The position numbers and the translations under genes are program-made. A stretch of 10,193 nucleotides of DNA from an uncultured Clostridia bacterium (lineage in GTDB: Bacteria > Bacillota > Clostridia > Saccharofermentanales > DTU023). Every line of letters begins with the position of its first letter. Positions within the stretch are counted from its first letter, which is position 1. Location: assembly GCA_947254895.1 (NCBI GenBank), contig CAMYEY010000048.1, positions 1-10,193 on the forward strand, given 5' to 3'. Below the pieces are notes generated by a model. That model was given only the letters and a program-made list of their open reading frames with translations. It was not told where the DNA came from and did no database searches. Shown piece after piece: positions 1-6,070 of this stretch.

Positions 1-1
1 C

Positions 2-673
2 CTGATGCATAGCATGGCCGGCCCTGAGATCGCTGTTGCAACGACCAAGGCTTACAGCTCTCAGTTGATATGCTGCTACCTCCTAGCCCTGGAGTTTGCC
101 CGAATTAGAGGTGACCTCACTGATGAGAGCAAATATCTCTATTATTTGGATGAACTTTTAAGTCTGCCTCAGAAGGCTCAAGATATTCTAGACCAGGAGG
201 AGAGCTTGCAATGGCTAGCCATAGAGCTCTCAAATGTCAGGGATATGTTCTTTATTGGCCGAGGACTTGATTATGCCATCGCTTTAGAGGGTAGTCTCAA
301 GATGAAAGAGGTTAGTTACATCCATTCAGAAGCTTACGCAGCCGGTGAGCTGAAGCACGGTACCATAGCTTTACTAGATGAAGGCACACCGGTGGTTGGA
401 CTTTTGAGTCAGCCGGACATCTATCCTAAATCATTGAGCAACCTCTTAGAATGTAAGAGCAGGGGTGCTTATTTGATAGCTTTAACATGTTTAGATAAGC
501 ATAAGGCAGATGAGCAATTTGACTTTTGCTTTAATCTGCCCAAGACTGATCCGCATTTTCTGGGCAGCCTTGCAATCATCCCTCTCCAGCTTCTTAGCTA
601 CTATACCAGCGTAAGTAAGGGAATTGATCCGGATAAGCCTAAAAACTTAGCTAAAAGCGTGACTGTGGAGTAG
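2..673 (+). CDS. glmS: Glutamine-fructose-6-phosphate aminotransferase, C-terminal part (partial)
   Basis: This is the C-terminal isomerase half of GlmS, the cytoplasmic enzyme that makes glucosamine-6-phosphate from fructose-6-phosphate and glutamine, the first step toward UDP-GlcNAc and cell-wall precursors. The frame is open at the left edge, so the N-terminal glutaminase domain and the first SIS domain lie outside; about 223 of roughly 600 residues are present. The visible part begins in the conserved AGPEIAVATTKAYSSQL stretch and contains the last SIS domain. Residues matching the E. coli catalytic set are seen: the Lys and Glu of LKMKEVSYIHSEAY (K485/E488 equivalents), the His of GELKHG (H504) and the Lys of the invariant tail NLAKSVTVE (K603). 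The intact tail shows that the 3' end is complete. No convincing terminator follows the stop codon. Identity is near certain. Confidence 0.97.
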   Translation: MMHSMAGPEIAVATTKAYSSQLICCYLLALEFARIRGDLTDESKYLYYLDELLSLPQKAQDILDQEESLQWLAIELSNVRDMFFIGRGLDYAIALEGSLKMKEVSYIHSEAYAAGELKHGTIALLDEGTPVVGLLSQPDIYPKSLSNLLECKSRGAYLIALTCLDKHKADEQFDFCFNLPKTDPHFLGSLAIIPLQLLSYYTSVSKGIDPDKPKNLAKSVTVE

Positions 674-950
674 CCCAAGGAGAAGAGGTCGGTTTAAGTA
701 TTGATTGAGGCTTGACGGGGAATAGTGTAAGTATTTGCCAGAACATCCTGTGTCTGACAGAATAATGGTCTTTTTGCTAGTAAAGTGGTATGCGTTTGCC
801 ATGTTTTGACCTGGCTCTTTCTTTATCGTTTGAGTTATTTTTGTCATATGGGAGTCCTCTCTATGAGCTAGATCGCTAGTTTGCCAGGCCTGAAATTTTG
901 TACCATAATGATAGAGGTCAATCTGACTAAGGTTTAGGAGACAAAACGAA
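674..950. other. Non-coding gap between glmS and the M29-like gene
   Basis: I see no supportable gene in these 277 bases. A minus-strand frame is open across them, but it has no recognisable protein features and would start inside the neighbouring gene. No strong terminator for glmS is visible. The right part carries a good promoter for the next gene. The heptamer TTTGCCA occurs three times on the plus strand (734-740, 795-801, 880-886), the last copy overlapping that promoter's -35 box. Confidence 0.6.
881..909 (+). promoter_or_regulatory. Predicted promoter of the M29-like gene
   Basis: A -35 box TTGCCA (881-886) and a -10 box CATAAT (904-909) are separated by exactly 17 bases. Each matches the sigma-A consensus at five of six positions as I read them. 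Transcription would begin near 916, giving a leader of about 35 bases before the first possible start codon. Confidence 0.55.
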
Positions 951-959
951 TTGTCCTCC
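937..959 (+). promoter_or_regulatory. Hairpin covering the RBS and TTG start of the M29-like gene
   Basis: GGAGACAA (937-944) can pair with TTGTCCTCC (951-959), with one bulged C at 955 and loop AACGAA. The stem contains both the AGGAG Shine-Dalgarno site and the TTG codon at 951, so it would hide them from ribosomes. This either means translation from 951 is structurally controlled, or that the real start is the TTG at 990. Confidence 0.4.
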
Positions 960-1985
960 ATCCACCTTGTTAGGAAGAAGGGGATTACATTGACCTATGA
1001 AGAGAAAAAAACGCGTGGTGCCAGGATCATAATCCGTAACTGGGTTAGGTTAAAGCCCTGGGAAAATTTGCTGATTGTAACTAGCAATAACTATATTGCT
1101 GATGCTCATTTGCTAAGAGATGAAGCAAAAAAAAGATCACGCAATGTCGATATTATGGTGGTCGAAGAAAAAGGAAAATTTGTTGGCATTTTCTTTGATG
1201 ACCATGAAAAGATTTTTGATGATTATAAGGTCATCATTGCTGCAACAGAATATTCTTTGGTAACGACCCAAGCTGCAAGAAGAGCTATTAGCATGGGTAA
1301 AAAATTTCTTTCGTTACCTTTATCTACCAATGATGGTAAATCACTCCTATCCTATGATTTTCTTACGATGGATACCCGCTTGTCGCGACTTATGGCAAAG
1401 AACATCCTGAAACACCTGAATGGGGCTGAAAAACTCAAGGTCACCAGCAAGCTTGGTACAAACTTAGTTTTCAGCAAGGCAGACCGCAAGGCGGGATTTT
1501 TTAATGGAGTTTGTAAAGATGGTGGTGGCTTTTCATCATCTTCGATCGAGGTTTATATTCCCATAGTTGAAACAGCAACCAATGGTGATTTTGTCATTGA
1601 TGGTTCCCTAGGCTATATAGGTAGGCCAAAGCAGCCGATCCACACAAAGATTGAAAACGGTCGACTTTGCTGGATTGAAAATAGCCCGGATGGTAATAAG
1701 CTCAAGGACTATATTGAATCTTTCGGAGATAGCCGTCTCTATATTACAGCGGAATTTGGTATTGGTTTAAATTCTGTCTCCCAGTGCCTTGGCAACTGCT
1801 ATATCGAAGATGAATCTACTTATGGGACCTTTCATATTGGTTTTGGCCGAAATCTTGCTCTAGGAGGGCAGCAAGAGGCTAGTGGACACTTTGATTTGGT
1901 GATTACACAGCCTACTATTTATGCGGAAAATCACCTCTTAATGGCAGAGGGTGTCATCAACTTGGGCGGTTTGCCACAGTATTAA
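951..1985 (+). CDS. M29/COG2309-type metallopeptidase-like protein (aminopeptidase T family)
   Basis: The C-terminal third resembles the M29 aminopeptidase (AmpS/AmpT) family, whose members are cytoplasmic metal-dependent enzymes that release N-terminal residues; some relatives, such as the NicX ring-cleaving dioxygenase, use the same fold for other chemistry. Candidate metal ligands sit in the expected order: Glu268 in AEFGIGLN, Glu288 in EDES, His295 in GTFHIGFG, and His313 and Asp315 in GHFDLV. The protein is about 344 residues, shorter than the roughly 400 of classical AmpS, so the substrate is uncertain. The start is ambiguous: TTG at 951 has AGGAG ten bases upstream but lies in a hairpin, while TTG at 990 follows AAGAAGGGG by six bases and gives a 331-residue protein whose N terminus looks more usual. 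The gene has its own promoter and lies upstream of the DUF969-DUF979-pcp genes, which may hint at a shared peptide-degrading role. Confidence 0.8.
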   Translation: MSSIHLVRKKGITLTYEEKKTRGARIIIRNWVRLKPWENLLIVTSNNYIADAHLLRDEAKKRSRNVDIMVVEEKGKFVGIFFDDHEKIFDDYKVIIAATEYSLVTTQAARRAISMGKKFLSLPLSTNDGKSLLSYDFLTMDTRLSRLMAKNILKHLNGAEKLKVTSKLGTNLVFSKADRKAGFFNGVCKDGGGFSSSSIEVYIPIVETATNGDFVIDGSLGYIGRPKQPIHTKIENGRLCWIENSPDGNKLKDYIESFGDSRLYITAEFGIGLNSVSQCLGNCYIEDESTYGTFHIGFGRNLALGGQQEASGHFDLVITQPTIYAENHLLMAEGVINLGGLPQY

Positions 1986-2060
1986 ATTTGTGCTAAAGTG
2001 CCAAAATAAGTAGGGAAGAACCCCTATACCTTTTGTGCCAAATAGTCTAAGGTGTGCTTT

Positions 2061-2080
2061 TTAAGTACGAGAGTACTTAA
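2061..2080. promoter_or_regulatory. Perfect palindrome, candidate operator of the DUF969 operon
   Basis: TTAAGTAC (2061-2068) and GTACTTAA (2073-2080) are perfect inverted arms around GAGA. The palindrome lies just upstream of an AT-rich TATAAA (2082-2087) that could be the -10 box, about 25 bases before the Shine-Dalgarno site, the usual place for a repressor or activator site. No run of T follows, so it is unlikely to be a terminator. Confidence 0.45.
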
Positions 2081-2081
2081 T

Positions 2082-2087
2082 TATAAA
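2082..2087 (+). promoter_or_regulatory. Possible -10 box of the DUF969-DUF979-pcp operon
   Basis: TATAAA lies 25 bases upstream of the DUF969 start codon, in an AT-rich stretch. No good -35 hexamer is seen at the correct distance (TTTTAA at 2059-2064 is the nearest), so this promoter would probably need an activator, perhaps acting at the adjacent palindrome. Confidence 0.3.
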
Positions 2088-2112
2088 TTAATCAAACCAA
2101 AGAGGAGGTTTT

Positions 2113-2799
2113 ATGGAGATTATTAAATTAATCGGTGTGCTGATCGTCATTATCGGATTTGCACTCAAACTGGACACCATTGCTACTGTTGTAATAGCAG
2201 GGGTGGCTACTGGCCTGGTGGCAGGAATACCAATTGATGAGTTGTTATCAGTTATTGGTGAAAAATTCCTCGGTAACCGTTTGGCTACTATGTTTATTTT
2301 GACCTTGCCGGTTATCGGCTTGCTCGAACGCTATGGCTTGAAGGAAAAAGCAGTTGACTTCATTAATAAGATTAAGGCGGCTACGGCTGGCAGAATTGCT
2401 ATTCTGTACCAATTAATCAGGGTCCTGTCAGCAGCTTTTTCACTGAGAATTGGGGGGCATCCTCAATTTGTTCGTCCCTTGATCAATCCTATGGCTCAGG
2501 CTGCAGCTGTTACAAAATATGGCAAAGTCGATGAGAAGACAGAAGATGAGATTAAAGGATTAGTGGCTTCGGCTGAAAACACAGGTAACTTTTATGGGCA
2601 AAACGTATTTATGGCTTCATCAGGAACCTTGCTGATTGCTTCGACAATGGCTGAAAATGGCTTTGCTGAGGCAACCAACTTACAAGTTGCCGCTTGGTCT
2701 ATTCCTGTTGCTGTCGCTTCAGTCGTCGTCAGTCTAGTGCTAAATACTGCCTTTGATAAACGGCTGGATAAGAAGTTTGCAAAAAAGAATTTTAAGTGA
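2113..2799 (+). CDS. DUF969 family membrane protein, probable permease subunit
   Basis: A 228-residue polytopic inner-membrane protein that I recognise as DUF969. It has about five or six hydrophobic segments, roughly at 5-22, 24-42, 58-72, 95-112, 160-180 and 192-213. Conserved family stretches are visible: FILTLPVIGLLERYGL (61-76), GGHPQFVRPLINPMA (114-128) and NFYGQNVFMASSGTLL (159-174). The polar motifs inside the hydrophobic core (GHPQFVRP, NFYGQN) look like substrate- or ion-binding loops of a transporter. The start is secure: GAGGAGG at 2102-2108 lies just before the ATG. The DUF979 gene follows 11 bases after the stop codon and pcp comes next, so the product probably works with DUF979 as a two-part carrier. 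Neither family has an experimentally established function that I know of; pyroglutamyl peptides or 5-oxoproline as substrate is an inference from pcp. Confidence 0.88.
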   Translation: MEIIKLIGVLIVIIGFALKLDTIATVVIAGVATGLVAGIPIDELLSVIGEKFLGNRLATMFILTLPVIGLLERYGLKEKAVDFINKIKAATAGRIAILYQLIRVLSAAFSLRIGGHPQFVRPLINPMAQAAAVTKYGKVDEKTEDEIKGLVASAENTGNFYGQNVFMASSGTLLIASTMAENGFAEATNLQVAAWSIPVAVASVVVSLVLNTAFDKRLDKKFAKKNFK

Positions 2800-2810
2800 G
2801 GTGAATGAGT

Positions 2811-3758
2811 ATGAGTAAAGAACAATGGGCTTCCTTTAATACGACAGCCGGTGAGATTTTTTACATCCTCATCGCCTTAGTTTTTTTAGCTGTTGGTATA
2901 TCTGCCTATCTCAGCATTGATAAAAATAACAAAAAACGTTACACAACCCTATTATTTTGGCTAACCTTAGCCTTTACATTTGCTTTTGGACCCCATCTGC
3001 CATCCATTTATACCGGTGTCTGTGTGGTGATCATCGCGATCTTAACCGGCATCAAAGGTGTTGTTATGGGTGAGCACAAGACTCCGACGGCTGAAGAGGC
3101 TCGTAAGAATGCAGATAGGATTGGCTATAAGGTCTTTATACCAGCCTTGTGCCTCGCTATTTCTGCAGTCCTGCTTGCTACTATCTTTAAGTCAATGTCC
3201 GGTGCAGTAGTATTAGGCTTTTCTGGTTTGATTGGTTTGATTGTAGCTTATATCATCACAGGCGCACCCTTGAAGCAAGCTCCCTTAGATGGTGTCAGGT
3301 TGACAGACAATGTCGGTTCCGCCGGTATCCTACCTCAGCTCTTAGCTGCCTTAGGTGCTGTCTTTACGGTTGCAGGCGTTGGTGAAGTTATTTCCAAAGG
3401 TGTTCAGTCAGTGGTACCTGAAGGCAACCGCCTGGTCGCTTGCACAGTTTACTGCATAGGTATGGCTTTATTTACGATCATTATGGGGAACGGCTTTGCA
3501 GCTTTCTCTGTTATAACAGTAGGTATTGGTATTCCTTTCTTAATTGCTCAAGGAGCTAATCCGGCGATCGTTGGTGCTTTAGGTTTGACGGCAGGTTACT
3601 GTGGTACCTTGCTTACCCCTATGGCTGCTAACTTTAATATTGTACCGGCAGCCCTACTTGAGACCAAGAGTCAATATTCTGTCATTAAGGCTCAGGCTCC
3701 ATTTGCTCTGATTATGTTGGTTATTCACATCGCCTTGATGTACTTCTTGGCCTTTTAA
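2811..3758 (+). CDS. DUF979 family membrane protein, probable permease subunit
   Basis: A 315-residue polytopic membrane protein of the DUF979 family, with about eight to ten hydrophobic segments spread from residue 15 to the C terminus. Family-typical stretches include GSAGILPQLLAALGAVF (169-185) and the near C-terminal GYCGTLLTPMAANFNIVPA (262-280), where Gly, Pro and Asn residues break a membrane helix, as in ion-coupled carriers. A charged loop at about 86-106 probably faces the cytoplasm. Two start codons are possible; I chose ATG 2811 because GAGGTG (2798-2803) is seven bases upstream, whereas ATG 2805 would leave only one base. The Shine-Dalgarno site overlaps the DUF969 stop codon, so translation of the two is likely coupled. 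DUF969 and DUF979 commonly occur together and next to pcp in Firmicutes, which supports one transport unit; the substrate is unproven. Confidence 0.88.
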   Translation: MSKEQWASFNTTAGEIFYILIALVFLAVGISAYLSIDKNNKKRYTTLLFWLTLAFTFAFGPHLPSIYTGVCVVIIAILTGIKGVVMGEHKTPTAEEARKNADRIGYKVFIPALCLAISAVLLATIFKSMSGAVVLGFSGLIGLIVAYIITGAPLKQAPLDGVRLTDNVGSAGILPQLLAALGAVFTVAGVGEVISKGVQSVVPEGNRLVACTVYCIGMALFTIIMGNGFAAFSVITVGIGIPFLIAQGANPAIVGALGLTAGYCGTLLTPMAANFNIVPAALLETKSQYSVIKAQAPFALIMLVIHIALMYFLAF

Positions 3759-3776
3759 CAAATAAAATTATGATGA

Positions 3777-3803
3777 TCTGCAGGAGGGCTTCCCTCCTGC
3801 AGA
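3777..3803 (+). repeat. Perfect 12-bp intergenic hairpin between DUF979 and pcp
   Basis: TCTGCAGGAGGG (3777-3788) and CCCTCCTGCAGA (3792-3803) are fully complementary around the loop CTT. The stem is strong, but CCTAAGTTAG follows instead of a T run, so it is not a standard terminator. The 3' arm contains CCTCC, complementary to the GGAGG Shine-Dalgarno site of pcp (3819-3823). It may be an mRNA-processing or stability element, or may tune pcp expression relative to the membrane genes. Confidence 0.75.
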
Positions 3804-3828
3804 CCTAAGTTAGTTATTGGAGGAAAAC

Positions 3829-4470
3829 GTGAAAATTTTATTAACTGCCTTTGACCCTTTTGGAGATGACAAGATTAACCCGGCACTTGAAGCTGTTAAA
3901 ATTACTAAAACAGATGACCTTAAGGCTGAAGTGATCAAGCTGGAAGTGCCAACGGTATTCGTCAAGTCAGTTGAAACAGTTTACCAAGCCATGCAGCAAC
4001 ATAAGCCGGATGTTGTACTCTGTATAGGTCAGGCTGGAGGACGTTTTGCCTTAACGCCTGAGCGGGTGGCTATCAATTTGGATGATGCCCGGATTAAGGA
4101 TAATGAAGGTCAGCAGCCGCTTGACCAAGCCATCTTTAAAGATGGTGAGCCGGCTTACTTTGCAAGCCTGCCTATTAAGGCAATGGTTAAGGCTATGCAG
4201 GACCAGGGACTACCGGCTTCTGTTTCTAATACAGCCGGTACTTTTGTATGCAACCACCTCATGTATGGTGTTCTGTACCATATTGCAAAAGAGTTCCCAG
4301 ATACCAGGGGCGGCTTTATGCATGTGCCTTTTATACCTGAACAGGTTGTTAGTCGGCCCAATACCCCTTCCATGTCATTAGAAGACATTGCCAAGGGTAT
4401 TCATGCAGCACTGACAGCAATTATTCACCATGAAGAGGACCTGGCTATTACCGGTGGTAAAGAATTTTAA
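3829..4470 (+). CDS. pcp: Pyroglutamyl peptidase I (pyrrolidone-carboxylate peptidase)
   Basis: A cytoplasmic cysteine peptidase of family C15 that removes N-terminal pyroglutamate (5-oxoproline) from peptides. The protein is 213 residues, close to the usual 215. The full catalytic triad is visible: Glu78 in the TPERVAINL motif, Cys141 in NTAGTFVCNHLMY and His165 in GGFMHVPF; the spacing matches the E81/C144/H168 set of Bacillus Pcp with a constant shift of three. The N terminus KILLTAFDPFG is also typical. I chose GTG 3829 because GGAGG (3819-3823) sits five bases upstream; a TTG at 3817 in the same frame lies within that Shine-Dalgarno site and would add four unusual residues. The gene follows DUF979 after 70 bases that include a strong hairpin, and it ends at a clear terminator, so it is probably the last gene of the operon. 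No 5-oxoprolinase gene is in the window. Confidence 0.97.
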   Translation: MKILLTAFDPFGDDKINPALEAVKITKTDDLKAEVIKLEVPTVFVKSVETVYQAMQQHKPDVVLCIGQAGGRFALTPERVAINLDDARIKDNEGQQPLDQAIFKDGEPAYFASLPIKAMVKAMQDQGLPASVSNTAGTFVCNHLMYGVLYHIAKEFPDTRGGFMHVPFIPEQVVSRPNTPSMSLEDIAKGIHAALTAIIHHEEDLAITGGKEF

Positions 4471-4505
4471 TTCGACTTGCATAGTTTAGTTCTAGATGAG
4501 TATTC

Positions 4506-4541
4506 AACGGCCTCTTGCTATTTCAGCAGGGGCCGTTTTTT
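4506..4541 (+). terminator. Rho-independent terminator after pcp
   Basis: AACGGCC (4506-4512) pairs with GGCCGTT (4531-4537), and CTTGCT with AGCAGG extends the stem past one bulged T, closing on an ATTTC loop. Six T residues (4536-4541) follow. The site ends the pcp operon and separates it from the convergent DUF1576 gene. Confidence 0.9.
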
Positions 4542-4582
4542 AGTGGAAGTTTATAGCTCTATGGGATAGGGCAGGTGAGAAT

Positions 4583-5854
4583 TTATGGCGTTCCTCTTTT
4601 TTGTCCTTTTATCTTTCTACAACAATCCAAAATAGAGGATAGGCTGGCTGCTATAAATCCTGTCGAAAAGCCGTTGTTATAAAGGTTAATTCCTCCGTGG
4701 ATGGATCCGATATTAACAACCAGAGCGGCGTGTATACTGCCGGCTATAAAGCCCGGAGCTATACCATACTCCTGGCTGATCGGGGCTAGGGCAGCAGAAA
4801 ATAGGGCTGCCACAGTTGCGCCTTGACTTGCCGGATCTTGCCCTGAAAGCCAGTACATGGCGTAGACGCCCAGCATTATGGGGAGAGAATTAACTATGTG
4901 CATGCCGGAAGCAGCAAAACCAATGGCTGCCATAATTGCTCCTAAAACCGGACCCGTTGGCTCAGAACCGACTAGATAGACATAGGCTAGGCAAAGATAG
5001 CCCATAAAGGCCATGTTGAGGCACATGGCACCGGCTCCGTATTGAAGGTCATAGTTACCGGAGCAGAGGGTTCGCTTTTTTAGTAGCCTAGCAAAGTTTG
5101 GCCAGCTTGTTTTATCAATTAAACTCCCGTAAATCAAAAGACCAGTTACAAAAACAATAAAAAAGTTGGGGATAGGTGGTTCGACGTGTGTGGTCATGCT
5201 AGGATCAATAACGTGGACATCAAAAAAGCGGAGAAGGGATACTAGGATGGTACCGATAACACCCATAACAAAGCCCATGTGGTGGAGACTATAGCCCCTG
5301 GTAAAGGCATGAAAAGATTCGGCAAGGGGTTGGGCAACCAGGCCGATCAGTAAGCCAACAATGGCCCCCGCAACTAAGGCAAGGCTGAAGGGCTTAACGA
5401 GTTCAAAGACAAGCAGGCTTACCATGGGCCCAAGGGCAGATGTGTAAAAAGCTCTTGGAAAGATTTTCCCGAAGGGAATTTTTGCTAACTTGGCAAATAA
5501 CCAGTTACCGGCCAAGATAGGCAGGTAGTTAAAAATGTTAGTTCCAAAGTAAGAAAAGCCCATGGTCAAAAAGACAGCGGCTATGACAGATCCATTTATC
5601 TGGATTTTGTTTCTCCAGAGAATGATAATTTCTAAAAGAAGAACAAAGGCAATGTTCCAGAGTGTGGCTCCAGGACCTGCTAGGGCAATGTAGTCTGTTG
5701 TCAAGACAGAGGGGGAAGACCAGATCTTGATCAAATTAGGCCAGAGCTGACTTAAGTCCTGGCGGATAAGCCCAACTGCTAAAAAAAATAGGGCCAAGCT
5801 GGACAAGAAGAGTAGACGCCTCCTGCAATTACTAGAGAGTTGTGTGTTTGCCAT
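4583..5854 (-). CDS. DUF1576 family polytopic membrane protein
   Basis: A 423-residue integral membrane protein that I assign to DUF1576; its function is unknown. It has about ten or more hydrophobic segments, starting with one at 13-30 behind a basic N-terminal RRR, and ends in a short basic tail. The sequence contains an internal duplication: residues 62-116 align with 275-329 at a constant shift of 213 with no gap, sharing G-A-x3-N-x-A-F, G-x-V, G-F, then G-x4-N-x-LPI-x2-G; the match resumes at ALGP (140-143) and ALAP (355-358). Such duplications are common in transporters and channels. The conserved end, SIHGGINLYNNGFSTGFIA (384-402), is rich in Gly, Asn and His. The start at 5854 is set by GGAG nine bases upstream; an in-frame ATG at 5923 would overlap the promoter. 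The gene is monocistronic, convergent with pcp and divergent from ahpC. Confidence 0.82.
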   Translation of the reverse strand: MANTQLSSNCRRRLLFLSSLALFFLAVGLIRQDLSQLWPNLIKIWSSPSVLTTDYIALAGPGATLWNIAFVLLLEIIILWRNKIQINGSVIAAVFLTMGFSYFGTNIFNYLPILAGNWLFAKLAKIPFGKIFPRAFYTSALGPMVSLLVFELVKPFSLALVAGAIVGLLIGLVAQPLAESFHAFTRGYSLHHMGFVMGVIGTILVSLLRFFDVHVIDPSMTTHVEPPIPNFFIVFVTGLLIYGSLIDKTSWPNFARLLKKRTLCSGNYDLQYGAGAMCLNMAFMGYLCLAYVYLVGSEPTGPVLGAIMAAIGFAASGMHIVNSLPIMLGVYAMYWLSGQDPASQGATVAALFSAALAPISQEYGIAPGFIAGSIHAALVVNIGSIHGGINLYNNGFSTGFIAASLSSILDCCRKIKGQKRGTP

Positions 5855-5892
5855 AGAATGATTCTCCAAAGGGTTAAAGTAAGACTCAGGAC

Positions 5893-5910
5893 CGGTTCTG
5901 CAGCGAACCG
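5893..5910 (-). promoter_or_regulatory. Leader hairpin of the DUF1576 transcript
   Basis: CGGTTC and GAACCG form a 6-bp stem with a six-base loop, placed at the very start of the predicted minus-strand transcript. It could protect the 5' end or mark a regulator site; no T run follows, so it is not a terminator. Confidence 0.35.
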
Positions 5911-5918
5911 ATGACCCC

Positions 5919-5948
5919 ATCATAGCTGAAAGATCATGGCCTCGTCAA
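5919..5948 (-). promoter_or_regulatory. Predicted promoter of the DUF1576 gene
   Basis: On the minus strand, a -35 box TTGACG (5948-5943) and a -10 box TATGAT (5924-5919) are 18 bases apart, each one mismatch from the sigma-A consensus. Transcription would start near 5912, giving a leader of about 58 bases. This excludes the ATG at 5923 as the start codon, since it lies inside the -10 box. Confidence 0.6.
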
Positions 5949-6002
5949 AACACAAAAGCTTCTTCATATCATTTGTTCTTTTGCTCTATGAGCCTGCTGA
6001 TC

Positions 6003-6031
6003 TTGCAATATATTTGCAATACGCTTATCAT
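6003..6031 (+). promoter_or_regulatory. Predicted promoter of ahpC-ahpF with a TTGCAA inverted repeat
   Basis: A -35 box TTGCAA (6003-6008) and a -10 box TATCAT (6026-6031) are 17 bases apart. A second TTGCAA (6014-6019) lies in the spacer, 11 bases (about one helical turn) from the first. Because TTGCAA is its own reverse complement, TTGCAA-TATAT-TTGCAA reads as both a direct and an inverted repeat. It could be the binding site of a redox- or peroxide-responsive regulator. It does not match the PerR box TTATAATNATTATAA. Confidence 0.45.
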
Positions 6032-6070
6032 TGAAACCAAATATATTTAGAGATGAAAGGAAGTTATTAT

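Noticed and set aside
647..961. Minus-strand open frame of 104 codons across the glmS-M29 gap
   Set aside because: It has no recognisable domain, no convincing ribosome site, overlaps both flanking genes and has an unremarkable composition.
1986..2060. Terminator after the M29-like gene
   Set aside because: Only short stems (TAGGG with CCCTA, ACCTT with AAGGT) are present without a clean T run, so I do not call one.
3777..3803. Hairpin read as a terminator ending the DUF969-DUF979 unit
   Set aside because: The stem is strong but no T run follows, so intrinsic termination is unlikely.
4082..4381. Plus-strand second-frame open frame of 99 codons inside pcp
   Set aside because: It is an out-of-frame shadow of pcp with no ribosome site; pcp itself has an intact catalytic triad.
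6053..6070. Upstream in-frame ATG for ahpC
   Set aside because: It has no ribosome site and would put the AAAGGAAG site inside the coding region; ATG 6071 gives the normal 187-residue protein.
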